Part shown: in pieces, positions 18,130-27,191 of the stretch
Layout: every line of letters starts with the position of its first letter
Numbering within the stretch: position 1 is the stretch's first letter
Assembly (NCBI GenBank): GCA_947650005.1
Contig: CANSTU010000005.1
Location: 1 to 64,000 of the forward strand
Direction: 5' to 3'
Source: an uncultured Lachnospiraceae bacterium
GTDB lineage: Bacteria > Bacillota > Clostridia > Lachnospirales > Lachnospiraceae
DNA: 64,000 bases
Notes under the pieces: model-generated
The model's input: the letters and a program-made list of their open reading frames with translations, nothing else
What the model was told of the DNA's origin: nothing
Databases searched by the model: none
Made by a program: the position numbers and the translations under genes

Positions 18130-18166
18130 CCTGATTTTAGCGCCCGTTAAAGCGGGCAGATGGGAG
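18130..18166 (+). promoter_or_regulatory. Hairpin-SD element before the GtrB-like gene
   Basis: CCTGATT (18130-18136), hairpin GCCCGT-TAAA-GCGGGC (18142-18157, one G-T pair), AGATGGGAG with GGGAG at 18162-18166, then ATG 18172. Confidence 0.6.
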
Positions 18167-18171
18167 CGATG

Positions 18172-19158
18172 ATGAAACTGATTATTCAGATTCCATGCTA
18201 TAACGAGGCGGAGACGCTGGAGGTGGCGCTCAATGATTTGCCTAAGCAGTTGGAGGGCGTGGATCAAATCGAATATCTGATCATCAATGATGGAAGTCAT
18301 GACAATACGGTGGAAGTGGCCCGGAAATGGGGCGTACACCATGTGGTGAATTTTAAACAGAACAAGGGGCTGGCCAAGGGCTTTATGGCCGGGCTGGACG
18401 GATGCTTAAGATGCGGGGCGGATATCATCGTCAATACAGATGCAGATAATCAATATTATGGAGATGATATTGCCGCATTGATCCGGCCGATTCTGGATGG
18501 CGAGGCCGACATGGTAATCGGTGAAAGGCCCATCGATAAGACGGAACATTTCTCTTTTGTAAAGAAGAAACTTCAACATTTCGGCAGCTGGGTGGTGAGA
18601 AAGGCTTCCCGTACGGATATCCCGGATGCACCCAGCGGATTTCGGGCCTTTTCCAAGGAAGCGGCCATGCGGATGAACGTGGTAAACGACTATACATATA
18701 CGCTCGAAACCATTGTTCAGGCCGGGCGGGAGAAAATCGCCCTTTCCAGCGTACCGATACGCACCAATGCGGAACTGCGGCCGTCCAGGCTGTTTAAAAG
18801 CATTTGGGGATATGTGAAAAAATCGGTACTGACCATCCTACGCGCCTATATGATGTACCGGCCGCTGATGTGCTTTACCCTGCTGGCCATACCGAGCGTG
18901 GCGGTGGGGCTGGGGATCGGCATCCGCTTCCTTTATTATCTGGCTCATGGGACGGGAGGCGGACATATTCAATCCCTGATCCTGGCATGTACCCTGATCA
19001 TTATCGGCTTTCTGACCTTTATGATCGGCCTGTTGGCGGATGTGATTGGAGCCAATCGGAAGCTTCTGCAGGACGTACAGTATCATCTGAAGCGGATGGA
19101 ATATGAAAGGGACGACGGCACAGAACATGAGGAAAGCGAGAGTGCGGGTTGCCTCTAA
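18172..19158 (+). CDS. GT2 glycosyltransferase, GtrB/DPM1-like with two membrane segments
   Basis: A 328-residue protein. Residues 1-~225 are a GT-A family 2 domain (IIQIPCYNEAETLEVALNDLP, 'YLIINDGSHDNT', the D-x-D-like 'VNTDADNQY', and 'DAPSGFRAFSKEAAMRM'). Two C-terminal membrane helices follow (~235-260 and ~275-300). Such enzymes transfer a sugar from a nucleotide donor to undecaprenyl phosphate at the inner membrane face, supplying GT-C enzymes such as the preceding one. ATG 18169 and 18172 are adjacent; SD GGGAG favours 18172. Confidence 0.85.
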   Translation: MKLIIQIPCYNEAETLEVALNDLPKQLEGVDQIEYLIINDGSHDNTVEVARKWGVHHVVNFKQNKGLAKGFMAGLDGCLRCGADIIVNTDADNQYYGDDIAALIRPILDGEADMVIGERPIDKTEHFSFVKKKLQHFGSWVVRKASRTDIPDAPSGFRAFSKEAAMRMNVVNDYTYTLETIVQAGREKIALSSVPIRTNAELRPSRLFKSIWGYVKKSVLTILRAYMMYRPLMCFTLLAIPSVAVGLGIGIRFLYYLAHGTGGGHIQSLILACTLIIIGFLTFMIGLLADVIGANRKLLQDVQYHLKRMEYERDDGTEHEESESAGCL

Positions 19159-19285
19159 AAATGGTGAGTACAAGGGATGTTGAAATGGAGAAAGAATAAG
19201 GTTCAAATTCCGTTTCAATTTACCCAATTGGGGTGTGCGCCTTGCACAGGGGAAAGGAAGGCGCATCAACCTCTTCGATTTGAGT

Positions 19286-19310
19286 GCCTGCTGAAGCGGG
19301 CAGATGGGAG
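19286..19310 (+). promoter_or_regulatory. Hairpin-SD element before the SH3-like gene
   Basis: GCCTGC-TGAA-GCGGGC (19286-19301, one T-G pair), AGATGGGAG, ATG 19316. Upstream at 19236-19265 lies a second smaller GTGC...GCAC hairpin of the variant form seen at 60703. The 19 bases GCAGATGGGAGCAAAAATG also occur at 62558, and at 35124 with one change. Confidence 0.6.
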
Positions 19311-19315
19311 CAAAA

Positions 19316-19813
19316 ATGGGAATCAGGAAAACAGGATTTGGCATTCTGGCGGCATTTGTGTGTCTGATGTTATGTGTGGGACTTCCTCTTCCAGCAATAC
19401 GTGCCCAGGAAGACGGAAGCATCCTTCAGGGAGAACTGATGATGACAACCGTTCAGACGGAAGGAAGGGAAAAGCCGGAGGCGGAAGCAGCAGTCCTGGT
19501 GGAATTTGCCGCAGGCAGCCAGGTAATGGTCATCGGACAATCGGACGGATGGTATGAGGTTTTCTACCAGGGAAAGACCGTCTATGTGGAGGCTTTTGTA
19601 TTGGCTGCATCGGATGCGGTGGATATGCAGGCATTGGAAGAGGAGATGCAAAAGACGGCGGAACAGGATACGGCGTTCATCGAGTCGCTGGAGATGCAGA
19701 GAAAGGCCCTTAGCAGATCCAGGGTATGGCAGATCGTGATCGTCGTATTGATTGCAGCGATTTTTGCAGTGGGCGTGATATCTGCGGTGAAAAAGACGAA
19801 GGAGGCCAGGTGA
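19316..19813 (+). CDS. Exported SH3b-like domain protein with C-terminal membrane anchor
   Basis: A 165-residue protein. It has an N-terminal signal peptide (GFGILAAFVCLMLCVGLPLPAIRA), a bacterial SH3-like fold (VLVEFAAGSQVMVIGQSDGWYEVFYQGKTVYVEAFVL: the G-W-Y-x-V pattern), a short helical stretch, and one C-terminal membrane helix (VWQIVIVVLIAAIFAVGVI) ending KKTKEAR. It probably faces the cell wall and may bind peptidoglycan. ATG 19316 is supported by SD GGGAG. It lies inside the polysaccharide locus between transferase genes. Confidence 0.72.
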   Translation: MGIRKTGFGILAAFVCLMLCVGLPLPAIRAQEDGSILQGELMMTTVQTEGREKPEAEAAVLVEFAAGSQVMVIGQSDGWYEVFYQGKTVYVEAFVLAASDAVDMQALEEEMQKTAEQDTAFIESLEMQRKALSRSRVWQIVIVVLIAAIFAVGVISAVKKTKEAR

Positions 19814-19844
19814 GTCATAAAAGACGACCTGAAAGGATCAACCG

Positions 19845-20984
19845 ATGGAGACACGATTGGAGAAAGTGGTGCTGGTGGGGCCCGTATATCCCTATAAGGG
19901 TGGGATTGCCCACTATACAAGCCTGTTATATACAGCTTTGGCCAAGAAATATAGGACAAGGTTAGTCTCTTATAAATTTCAATATCCGGGGTTCCTATAT
20001 AAAAAGGAACAGAAGGACTATGAAAACGACAGTTTCCGAATCGAGGGAACTGATTACTGGATCCATACGGCCAACCCTGTCAATTGGTTTCAGGTGGCGT
20101 CCAGACTAAAAAGAATGGCCGCCGATCTGATCATCATAGAGTGGTGGCATCCCTATTTTGCACCCTGCTATTGGGTACTGACAAAACTTCTGCGCGGGCA
20201 GAAAATTCTGTTCCTGTGCCATAATGTCTTCCCCCATGAGCGGTTTTTGTTGGATCGGACGTTGACTAAGATGGTTTTGAAGCAGGGGGATTGCTTCATC
20301 GTTCAGTCCGGAAAGGACGCGAAGGATTTGGAAGGAATTCTTCCCGGGGCCAGATACGAACAGGCCGTGCATCCCACCTACAATGCGTTTCAATTTGAAC
20401 ATATGTCCGGACAGGAGGCAAGAGATCGGCTCGGTTTTGACGAAAAAACGAAACTGCTCTTGTTTTTCGGCTTTGTTAGGGAATATAAAGGGCTTCGCCA
20501 TTTAATCGAAGCAATGCCGGAGATTGAAAAAGCTTGTCCGAATACAAAGCTGTTGGTGGTGGGGGATTTCGGAGGGGAAGAACAGAAGCAATCCTACCTG
20601 AAGCTGATCGAGGAGAGAGGGATGGGGCCCTATGTGGACATCCATGATGGTTATATTCCGGACCGTGAGGTAGAGAAGTTTTTCGCTGCCTGTGATCTGG
20701 TGGTCTTGCCATACGAAAGCGCGACGCAGAGCGGAATCGTCCAGATCGCTTATGGCTTCGAAAAACCGGTGGTCGTGACTGAGGTGGGCGGCCTGCCGGA
20801 TGTGGTGACGGATGGGAAAACGGGTTATGTGGTTGAGGCGAGGAATCCCGGTTTGCTGGCGGATGCGGTGAAGCGGTATTTTATGGAAGGAAAAGCGGCG
20901 GAGTTTGAAGAAAATGTGAGAAAAGAAGCCTACCGGTTCTCCTGGGAGCGAATGGTGGAGCGGGTGGAGAGGCTGTGGGGTTGA
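19845..20984 (+). CDS. GT4-family glycosyltransferase
   Basis: A 379-residue GT-B enzyme. The N-terminal domain starts 'VVLVGPVYPYKGGIAHYT' (acceptor-side glycine loop). The C-terminal donor domain has 'LLFFGFVREYKGLRHLIEAM', 'VVGDFGG', and the E-x7-E-type region 'PYESATQSGIVQIAYGFEKPVVVTEVGGLPDVV'. It transfers a sugar from a nucleotide donor onto the growing lipid-linked glycan in the cytoplasm. AAAGG precedes ATG 19845, and the gene starts 31 nt after its upstream neighbour. Confidence 0.9.
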   Translation: METRLEKVVLVGPVYPYKGGIAHYTSLLYTALAKKYRTRLVSYKFQYPGFLYKKEQKDYENDSFRIEGTDYWIHTANPVNWFQVASRLKRMAADLIIIEWWHPYFAPCYWVLTKLLRGQKILFLCHNVFPHERFLLDRTLTKMVLKQGDCFIVQSGKDAKDLEGILPGARYEQAVHPTYNAFQFEHMSGQEARDRLGFDEKTKLLLFFGFVREYKGLRHLIEAMPEIEKACPNTKLLVVGDFGGEEQKQSYLKLIEERGMGPYVDIHDGYIPDREVEKFFAACDLVVLPYESATQSGIVQIAYGFEKPVVVTEVGGLPDVVTDGKTGYVVEARNPGLLADAVKRYFMEGKAAEFEENVRKEAYRFSWERMVERVERLWG

Positions 20985-20991
20985 AAATAGA

Positions 20992-21012
20992 CTGATAAGT
21001 TCTATCAGGGAG
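20992..21012 (+). promoter_or_regulatory. Small hairpin directly abutting an SD (variant form)
   Basis: CTGATA (20992-20997) pairs with TATCAG (21003-21008), immediately followed by GGGAG and, 7 nt later, ATG 21020. The base sequence differs from the GCCCGC family, but the position of the hairpin against the SD is the same. Confidence 0.45.
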
Positions 21013-21019
21013 ATTATTC

Positions 21020-21692
21020 ATGAGAGGGTATGTAATCCAATCAAACAGGATAGAAAAGGCCAATAAGATTATAACAATCTTGGAAGAGAGCCTGAGGAAG
21101 CCGATTAAGGATTTGACAATTCTGGATATCGGGACAGGGAATGGAGAAATAGCGAACTATATAGCCGGCAAAAATAATCATGTATATTCTGTAGATGTAC
21201 AAAAGTTGGTTGATGATAAAAAGTGTTCTTTTCAATTCATTCAAGTAAAAGATGAAAGATTGCCGTTTGCGGATAATTTTTTTGACATAGTGATATCGAA
21301 TCATGTAATTGAGCACTTGGAGAAAGGGATGAGACACTTGAATGAGATAAATAGAGTTGTTAAACCCAGGGGGGGGGTGTTACTTTGCAACGCCTAATCG
21401 AAATTTCCCTTGGGAGGTTCATACCCGTACTCTGTTAATTCACTATTTTCCATATCAGGCTTTTTGGCGGATATTAAAACATTTGCATAGATATCAGGAG
21501 CCAATTTACCTGATGCGATATGGGGAGATGAAAAAGGCATTTTTGCAAGCTGGATTTACTTATGAAGATTTTACGATGAAGGTAATCAATTATCCGGAGA
21601 GATATCATATGGGAACCAGCTGTAAAATAGAATTCCCTGCCTTTTTAGCAAAGTTTTCTCCCACAAATATATTTTTTTTGAAAAAATTATAG
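21020..21692 (+). CDS. Class I SAM methyltransferase, frame broken at a G9 tract
   Basis: Frame 1 (21020-21397) gives motif I 'ILDIGTGNGEIANYIAG', then 'KDERLPFADNFFDIVISNHVIEHLEKG' up to 'VVKPRG', where it enters nine G residues and stops 20 nt later. A second frame continues 'GCYFATPNRNFPWEVHT...' to 21692, matching the usual 'PGG-x-x-F-ATPN' strand of these enzymes. Removing one G (G8) joins them into one ~223-residue methyltransferase. As given, only a truncated product would be made. It probably methylates a sugar or lipid in the glycan pathway. Confidence 0.8.
21369..21377 (+). repeat. Poly-G tract (G9) inside the methyltransferase gene
   Basis: Nine consecutive G at the exact point where the methyltransferase frame breaks; eight G would restore it. 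Such tracts mutate at high rates by strand slippage. Confidence 0.85.
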
Positions 21693-21722
21693 AGCAGGAA
21701 AACAGCTAAGAGGAAGATCGGA

Positions 21723-22703
21723 ATGAGGAATCCGTTAATCAGTATCATTGTACCTGTATATAATGTCAGTTCCTACCTGGAAGAGTGTATTGACAGTATT
21801 CTTTCGCAAACATATCGGAAACTGGAAATTATTCTTATAAACGATGGATCTACAGATAATTCGGGAGAAATATGTGAAAAGTATGCCGAAAGGGACGAAA
21901 GAATAATAATTATCCGGCAGCCGAATAAAGGATTATCGGCAGCAAGAAATACGGGGTTGGATGTGGCGAAAGGTGATTATATCAGTTTTGTTGATTCTGA
22001 TGACTATGTTCATGAACGATATATAGAGTTGTTATGGGAATATGCGAGGGAGCAGAAAAGTGATTATGTAATAGGTTCTTATGAGAAGGTAACGGAGAAG
22101 GGAAAAAGGACTGTTGCATGCAGGGAAGATATTGCTATTCAAAGGTATGGACAGAAAGAGACCATGCTTGCCATGCTGTACCGCAAAAAACTATCCATGT
22201 ATGCCCATGGGAAACTGTATAAAAAGGAACTGTATGATAACATTCGTTTCCCGGAGGGAAAATTGTATGAGGATATTCCGACTACATGGAAAATTGCACA
22301 AAGGGTTTCGAATACGGTTTATATAGATTTCCCTCTCTACTATTATCGGCAGCGCCCGGGGAGTATTGTAAAGGAAAAGTATTCTCCGAAAAAAATGGAT
22401 CAGGTATATGCGGTTAAGGATATTTTAGAGGAAACGAAACAGGACAGGGAGATCTATAAAGCAGCAGTCTGTCTTTATTTTTTTTGTTTATCTGATCTTT
22501 ATGCACAGGTTGAAGATAAAAATACAAAAGAATGGAAATTTCTCGAAGCGGAAATAAAAAAATATAGATCTTTTGTGATCAAAGATAAAAGATGTGATAA
22601 GACATTTCGTATTATGGCGGGGATTTCATATCTGCCATTATGCTTTATGAAAATGGTAGGGAAGAAATATAAAAGGATACAGCAGGTAATGTATAAACGC
22701 TGA
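21723..22703 (+). CDS. GT2-family glycosyltransferase
   Basis: A 326-residue enzyme with a complete GT-A start (ISIIVPVYNVSSYLEECIDSIL, 'IILINDGSTDNSGEICEKYA', 'NKGLSAARNTGLDVAKGDYISFVDSDDYVH': the D-x-D is DSDD). The C-terminal half (GKLYKKELYDNIRFPEGKLYEDI...) is typical of capsule and cell-wall polysaccharide transferases. It adds a sugar to the lipid-linked repeat unit in the cytoplasm. It lies 30 nt after the broken methyltransferase and 20 nt before another GT2, so the genes are co-transcribed. Confidence 0.92.
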   Translation: MRNPLISIIVPVYNVSSYLEECIDSILSQTYRKLEIILINDGSTDNSGEICEKYAERDERIIIIRQPNKGLSAARNTGLDVAKGDYISFVDSDDYVHERYIELLWEYAREQKSDYVIGSYEKVTEKGKRTVACREDIAIQRYGQKETMLAMLYRKKLSMYAHGKLYKKELYDNIRFPEGKLYEDIPTTWKIAQRVSNTVYIDFPLYYYRQRPGSIVKEKYSPKKMDQVYAVKDILEETKQDREIYKAAVCLYFFCLSDLYAQVEDKNTKEWKFLEAEIKKYRSFVIKDKRCDKTFRIMAGISYLPLCFMKMVGKKYKRIQQVMYKR

Positions 22704-22723
22704 AAATAATGGGGCAGAGATAG

Positions 22724-23839
22724 ATGGGAATTGCATGTGAAAAGAAGATCAGTATTATATTGCCTGTTTATAACGGAGAAAAGTATATTGAACGGACGCT
22801 ACGGAATATATTGAAGTCCGTTTATAAAAATATTGAGATTATTATCGTCAATGACGGCTCTAAAGATGCAAGTTTAAGCATCTGCAATCGGATGGCACAG
22901 GGAGATAAGCGTATAGCAGTATATACCAAGCAAAACGGAGGCGTTGCATCGGCCAGAAACTACGGCGTATTAAAGGCAACAGGAGAGTTTATTTGTTTTT
23001 GCGATCAGGATGACATTGTTAATGCGGAATGCTATATAAAACAGGTGTGCAGAATGGAGGCAGATGGAAGTGATATTTGTATATGCGGAATAGGCAGGGA
23101 TATCGGCGGAGAGGTATCTTTATATGAAGATTGGGAAGATCAATGTTATACAAAAGATAAAATTTTAGAACATATTTTATATCCTCTTTTGTTCCAGGGA
23201 TTTTCCGTACCCATAAAAATGAAGGAAAGAAACAGCTATTCCAATATTTGGTCCTGTATGTTTCGGATGAGTTTCTGGAGAAAATATAATTTTCAATTTC
23301 GGGCATATATCAACTATGAGGATGATTTGCTTGTAAAATTAGATGTCCTTTCCAGGGCGGAAAGAGTGAGTACAATTGCGTATGTGGGATACTGCTGGAG
23401 AATGAACCTACGATCCCAGACTTATGCAGGAAACTTTGTGGAAGATATGGAGCTGAAACAGCAGAAATGTTACGAAGATATGGAACAGTGTATCAGACGA
23501 TGTGTGGACGATAAGGAGGTTCTGGGGCTGTTCAAGAGAGCCGTTTTTTGTAAACAGTATTTGGATGCAATACACAATCTGGTTCATCAAAAGAAAGGAA
23601 TGTCATATATAAAGGGATACTATCGGCGAACCATATATCAGCGGGATTTTGCTGATAGCATAGAAATGAAAAAATTTGTTAGAAAAGGGATGATAAGACT
23701 GAAGGTGCTGCTGCCGCTGCTGGCGGGACATTTCACCGTTTTAAGCTATTTAGCGGAGCATGTTTTGGACTGCCTGTTAAGGATTTCTTTACGATTTCAA
23801 TTATTAACGAAATTGGAACGTAGGATGAAGGCGGAATAG
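22724..23839 (+). CDS. GT2-family glycosyltransferase
   Basis: A 371-residue protein. Residues ~9-110 form the GT-A core (ISIILPVYNGEKYIERTLRNIL, 'IIIVNDGSKDAS', 'NGGVASARNYGVLKATGEFICFCDQDD' with D-x-D as DQDD). The remainder is helical with a hydrophobic stretch near residue 325, perhaps membrane-associated. It acts in the same pathway as its neighbours. Its stop codon overlaps the first base pair of the large stem of the two-stem element that precedes the next gene. Confidence 0.9.
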   Translation: MGIACEKKISIILPVYNGEKYIERTLRNILKSVYKNIEIIIVNDGSKDASLSICNRMAQGDKRIAVYTKQNGGVASARNYGVLKATGEFICFCDQDDIVNAECYIKQVCRMEADGSDICICGIGRDIGGEVSLYEDWEDQCYTKDKILEHILYPLLFQGFSVPIKMKERNSYSNIWSCMFRMSFWRKYNFQFRAYINYEDDLLVKLDVLSRAERVSTIAYVGYCWRMNLRSQTYAGNFVEDMELKQQKCYEDMEQCIRRCVDDKEVLGLFKRAVFCKQYLDAIHNLVHQKKGMSYIKGYYRRTIYQRDFADSIEMKKFVRKGMIRLKVLLPLLAGHFTVLSYLAEHVLDCLLRISLRFQLLTKLERRMKAE

Positions 23840-23904
23840 GCTGAAAAATGGTTTATATCCATTTTTCAGCCGTGAATTTACGTCCGCCGAAGCGGGCAGA
23901 AAGG
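23839..23904 (+). promoter_or_regulatory. Two-stem element (13-bp stem plus hairpin-SD) before the WbsX-like gene
   Basis: GGCTGAAAAATGG (23839-23851) pairs perfectly with CCATTTTTCAGCC (23859-23871). The linker GTGAATTTAC leads to hairpin GTCCGC-CGAA-GCGGGC (23882-23897), then SD AAAGG (23900-23904) and ATG 23910. The large stem could act as a partial terminator of the upstream gene, although no T-run follows. Confidence 0.7.
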
Positions 23905-23909
23905 TTAAA

Positions 23910-25007
23910 ATGAATACACCTAAAATAATCGCATTCTATTTGCCTCAATTTCATGAGATAGAAGAAAATAACAGATGGTGGGGACAGGGGTTTACGGAGT
24001 GGACAAATGTCCGCAGAGGGCGTCCCTTATTTAGAAATCACTATCAGCCCAAGATCCCCCTGGATGATAATTATTATAGTTTAGATCATCTGGAAACTTT
24101 AGCCTGGCAGGCTGAGCTTGCAAGGAAATATGAGGTAGATGCTTTCTGTTTCTATCATTATTGGTTCCATGGAAAATTGCTGTTGGAAAAACCAATGGAA
24201 ATGTTGTTGGAGAATACGGATGTGGACATTTCCTACTGCATTTCGTGGGCCAATGAAACCTGGTCCAGGCGATGGACAGGGGAAGAAAAGAATATTTTGA
24301 TAAAACAAGAGTATGGAAATAGGGATGATTGGGAAAGCCATATAAAATATCTGATACGTTTTTTCTCTGATAGGAGATATCTCAAAATTGGAAATAAGCC
24401 AGTTTTGATTTTATATAGGGCTATGGAAATCCCAAATTGCGAAGAGATGGTGACGTATTGGGAAAAGAGATTAAAAGAGGAGGGATTTGCAGGCCTTTAT
24501 TTGATAGAAACTTTAAATAGTGTGCAAAGGGAAAGTGTTATAAAGAATTCTGACGCATTGGTAAGATTTGAACCGATGTATACTATATATAAAACAAAAA
24601 ATTATTTGGTCAGGTTATATAGATATGCGATTAATCACATGCGGCTGTACAGATTCGGATTTCGGAATTACTTAAATTATGATTGGATTTACAGTAAAAT
24701 CCGTAGGGAGAACAAAAAAAGAGAAGGAAAGACTGTCTATTTAGGCGTCTTCCCAGAATGGGACAATACGGCTAGAAAGGGAAACGCAGGGCTGGTCATC
24801 CGTGGAGGCAATCCGGATAAATTCAGATATTATTTTGAAGGGCAGTATCAAGCATCCATGGAATCGGATAAGGAGTATATTTTCATTAACGCATGGAATG
24901 AATGGGGAGAAGGAGCTTATCTGGAACCGGATTCTAAAAACGGATTCCAATATCTTCAGGCTATTAAGGATGTAGTTCACAAATATCGTGAGAAAAATGG
25001 AAGATGA
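23910..25007 (+). CDS. WbsX-like glycan-synthesis protein (GH99-like domain)
   Basis: A 365-residue protein that begins with the hallmark 'IIAFYLPQFHEIEENNRWWGQGFTEWTNV' and continues 'HYQPKIPLDDNYYSL...WQAELARKYEVDAFCFYHYWF', 'ISWANETWSRRW' and 'FINAWNEWGEGAYLEPD'. This pattern defines WbsX/GH99-like proteins that sit in O-antigen and capsule loci; whether they are transferases or hydrolases is not settled. No signal peptide. It is preceded by the two-stem element and AAAGG. Confidence 0.85.
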   Translation: MNTPKIIAFYLPQFHEIEENNRWWGQGFTEWTNVRRGRPLFRNHYQPKIPLDDNYYSLDHLETLAWQAELARKYEVDAFCFYHYWFHGKLLLEKPMEMLLENTDVDISYCISWANETWSRRWTGEEKNILIKQEYGNRDDWESHIKYLIRFFSDRRYLKIGNKPVLILYRAMEIPNCEEMVTYWEKRLKEEGFAGLYLIETLNSVQRESVIKNSDALVRFEPMYTIYKTKNYLVRLYRYAINHMRLYRFGFRNYLNYDWIYSKIRRENKKREGKTVYLGVFPEWDNTARKGNAGLVIRGGNPDKFRYYFEGQYQASMESDKEYIFINAWNEWGEGAYLEPDSKNGFQYLQAIKDVVHKYREKNGR

Positions 25008-25041
25008 AAGGGAAAAGATTTAGAACAAGCAGGTAGAAACG

Positions 25042-25665
25042 ATGTATGTAAATTTTTATTTTATTATTGCTTCTATCATTTCATATTTATATCCTCTGAG
25101 ACTTATTACAATTCTCAGAGGAGTAAAAAAATACATATATAGTGCAAAAGCAAAGCGAAAAATAGAAATGTGCGGAAACCGGTTTTTCATATCCATTCCA
25201 AGGCAGATAAGAGGAGAAAAATATATGGAAATCGGGGAATCGTTCTGGGCAGAAGAGGGATTAGATCTCCAATGCCTTGACCGATATGGGAAAGAAGTTT
25301 ATCATCCTCAATTACTAATTGGAAATAATGTCCATTTGGGGTATTTCTGCCATATCGGATGTATAGGGTCAATATCAATAGGAGATAACCTGTTAGCTGG
25401 CCGTAATGTGTATATAACGGATCATTTTCATGGAAATGGAACAATGGAGGAGGCTGCCATCTCCCCCAAAGAGAGGCCTTTATATAATAAGGGATCGGTA
25501 AAAATAGGGAATAACGTCTGGCTTGGAGATAATGTAGTAGTTATGCCTGGTGTTACGATAGGAAACAATGTCACTGTAGGGGCAAATGCGGTGGTTACAC
25601 AGGATATACCGGATCACAGCATTGCGGCTGGTGTTCCGGCGAGAATCATACGTATGAAAGAGTAA
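25042..25665 (+). CDS. Left-handed beta-helix (hexapeptide) acyltransferase
   Basis: A 207-residue protein with a hydrophobic N-terminus and hexapeptide repeats in the second half (IGNNVHLGYFCHIGCIGSI, 'KIGNNVWLGDNVVVMPGVTIGNN', 'VGANAVVTQDIPDHSIAAGVPARII'). It belongs to the WbbJ/maltose-O-acetyltransferase type and should transfer an acetyl group onto a sugar hydroxyl or amine of the glycan. It might also serve as FdtC-type N-acetyltransferase for the amino sugar made by the 29050 and 35140 genes. It ends 5 nt before the next start. Confidence 0.85.
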   Translation: MYVNFYFIIASIISYLYPLRLITILRGVKKYIYSAKAKRKIEMCGNRFFISIPRQIRGEKYMEIGESFWAEEGLDLQCLDRYGKEVYHPQLLIGNNVHLGYFCHIGCIGSISIGDNLLAGRNVYITDHFHGNGTMEEAAISPKERPLYNKGSVKIGNNVWLGDNVVVMPGVTIGNNVTVGANAVVTQDIPDHSIAAGVPARIIRMKE

Positions 25666-25670
25666 TCGAT

Positions 25671-27191
25671 TTGGAAGAACGGAAAAGGCGGCTGGACGGC
25701 AGGGAGGATTCATTGATTAGGCAGGGTACAGAAGAAAAAATTGAAAAACTAAGGAATAAAACAGATGAGCTGATTCATAAGGGAAAATATGAAGATTCTC
25801 TGCTCTTAATTTCGTGTCTGGCCGACATCCTTTACAGGTACAATCAGGACTATACGGATCGCCGCCTGGAAATGCAGCTGGAACGAGTCAGGGATGGGCT
25901 GAAAAGGGAAGACGGCAATTGGAATGAAAAAAGGGCTGGCAGGAAAGCCATCTTATTTTATGATGGTTTTGGGTTAGATCGGCGGGGATTGGCGTTAATT
26001 TACTTAAAGGCGCTGACGATTTCAGGATATGAAGTAATTTATGTTGTCAGGGAAAAGAAAAAAGAGAATATACCGACGATTCTGGCGCTTTTGGAAGAGA
26101 GCAATGCAAAGGTTATCTATGTTCCCGATTCCTCTCTGATCGGGGAATTCAGATATTTATCTGACATTTTCAGAGCAGAGGCTCCTGAGGCTGGGTTTCT
26201 GTATACAACTCCGGATGATGTATCAGGAATTATGGCTTTCTCAGACTGTAAAGATATTTTTGTGCGTTATCAGATTAATTTAACGGATCACGCTTTCTGG
26301 TTGGGTGTGCATGCGTTTGATTATTGTATTGAATTTAGGGATTATGGTGCGTCCATATCGCATTATTACAGGGAAATTCCAAAGGAACGAATATTTAAAC
26401 AGCCCTTTTACCCATTTATTGATCAGGAAAAAGAGTTTGAAGGATTTCCCTTTGAAAAAGGGGAAAAGGATTTTATCCTTTTTTCGGGCGGCTCCCTGTA
26501 CAAAACGATAGATAGAAAAGAAAACATATATTATAAATTGGTGGATTTCTGCCTACGCGAATTTGACTTTGTGAAATTCTGGTATGCCGGTTCAGGCGAT
26601 GACACGGAACTGGTGAAGTTAAGGGAAAAATACCCGGGACGTATTTTCCATACGGGGGAGCGGAATGATCTCTATCAAATATTGCAGCATATAGATTTAT
26701 ATCTGAATACCTATCCCATGGTGGGCGGGCTGATGATGCAATACAGCGCGGAAGCTGGGAAACTACCTCTTACGCTGCGCCATGGGGAAGACGGTTCCGG
26801 CTTGCTGATCAATCAGGGGGAGCTGGGAATTGAGTTTGAAAGTCCGGAATCCATAAAAGAAGAACTGCGTAGGATCATAGGGGACAGAGACTACCGAACG
26901 AGAAAGGAGCAGGCCTTAAATGGCGCTGTTATCAGCCCGGAGCAATTCAACGCTTCTTTGCTGAAAATGGTACAATCCCATACTTCGGGATATGAGATCG
27001 AGTACTCGAAGCCTGATACACAGGAATTTCTCCAAGAATACGCGGACCGGTTTGGTGCGGATGGGGTAGAGAGGGCGATGGCAAAAATCAAGTTTGTCAG
27101 GCTTGCCGCTTATTTCCCGGAGATGTTTATAAAGGGAGTTTACGGGCGCGGGGGGGGTATTGCTCAAACGATATTCAGGTTACGGTTCTAA
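25671..27191 (+). CDS. GT-B-like glycosyltransferase, reading into a G8 tract at its 3' end
   Basis: A 506-residue protein from TTG 25671 (a weak start, 5 nt after the previous stop). Residues ~85-450 look like a two-domain GT-B enzyme: 'KAILFYDGFGLDRRGLALIYLKAL', 'VIYVVREKKKENI', 'DFILFSGGSLYKT', 'FWYAGSGDDTELV', then 'DLYLNTYPMVGGLMMQYSAEAGKLPLTL'. After 'YGRGGG' the frame passes through eight G and ends with an unrelated tail (IAQTIFRLRF). With nine G it would continue into the GT2 domain at 27158, giving one two-domain transferase of ~815 residues. Confidence 0.75.
   Translation: MEERKRRLDGREDSLIRQGTEEKIEKLRNKTDELIHKGKYEDSLLLISCLADILYRYNQDYTDRRLEMQLERVRDGLKREDGNWNEKRAGRKAILFYDGFGLDRRGLALIYLKALTISGYEVIYVVREKKKENIPTILALLEESNAKVIYVPDSSLIGEFRYLSDIFRAEAPEAGFLYTTPDDVSGIMAFSDCKDIFVRYQINLTDHAFWLGVHAFDYCIEFRDYGASISHYYREIPKERIFKQPFYPFIDQEKEFEGFPFEKGEKDFILFSGGSLYKTIDRKENIYYKLVDFCLREFDFVKFWYAGSGDDTELVKLREKYPGRIFHTGERNDLYQILQHIDLYLNTYPMVGGLMMQYSAEAGKLPLTLRHGEDGSGLLINQGELGIEFESPESIKEELRRIIGDRDYRTRKEQALNGAVISPEQFNASLLKMVQSHTSGYEIEYSKPDTQEFLQEYADRFGADGVERAMAKIKFVRLAAYFPEMFIKGVYGRGGGIAQTIFRLRF
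27150..27157 (+). repeat. Poly-G tract (G8) at the junction of two transferase frames
   Basis: Eight consecutive G. In the current length the upstream transferase stops 32 nt later; one added G fuses it in frame with the downstream GT2 domain, whose N-terminal motif otherwise has no start codon. Confidence 0.85.

Noticed and set aside
19198..19215. GGTTCAAATTCC, resembling a tRNA T-loop
   Set aside because: No acceptor, D or anticodon stems can be drawn upstream.
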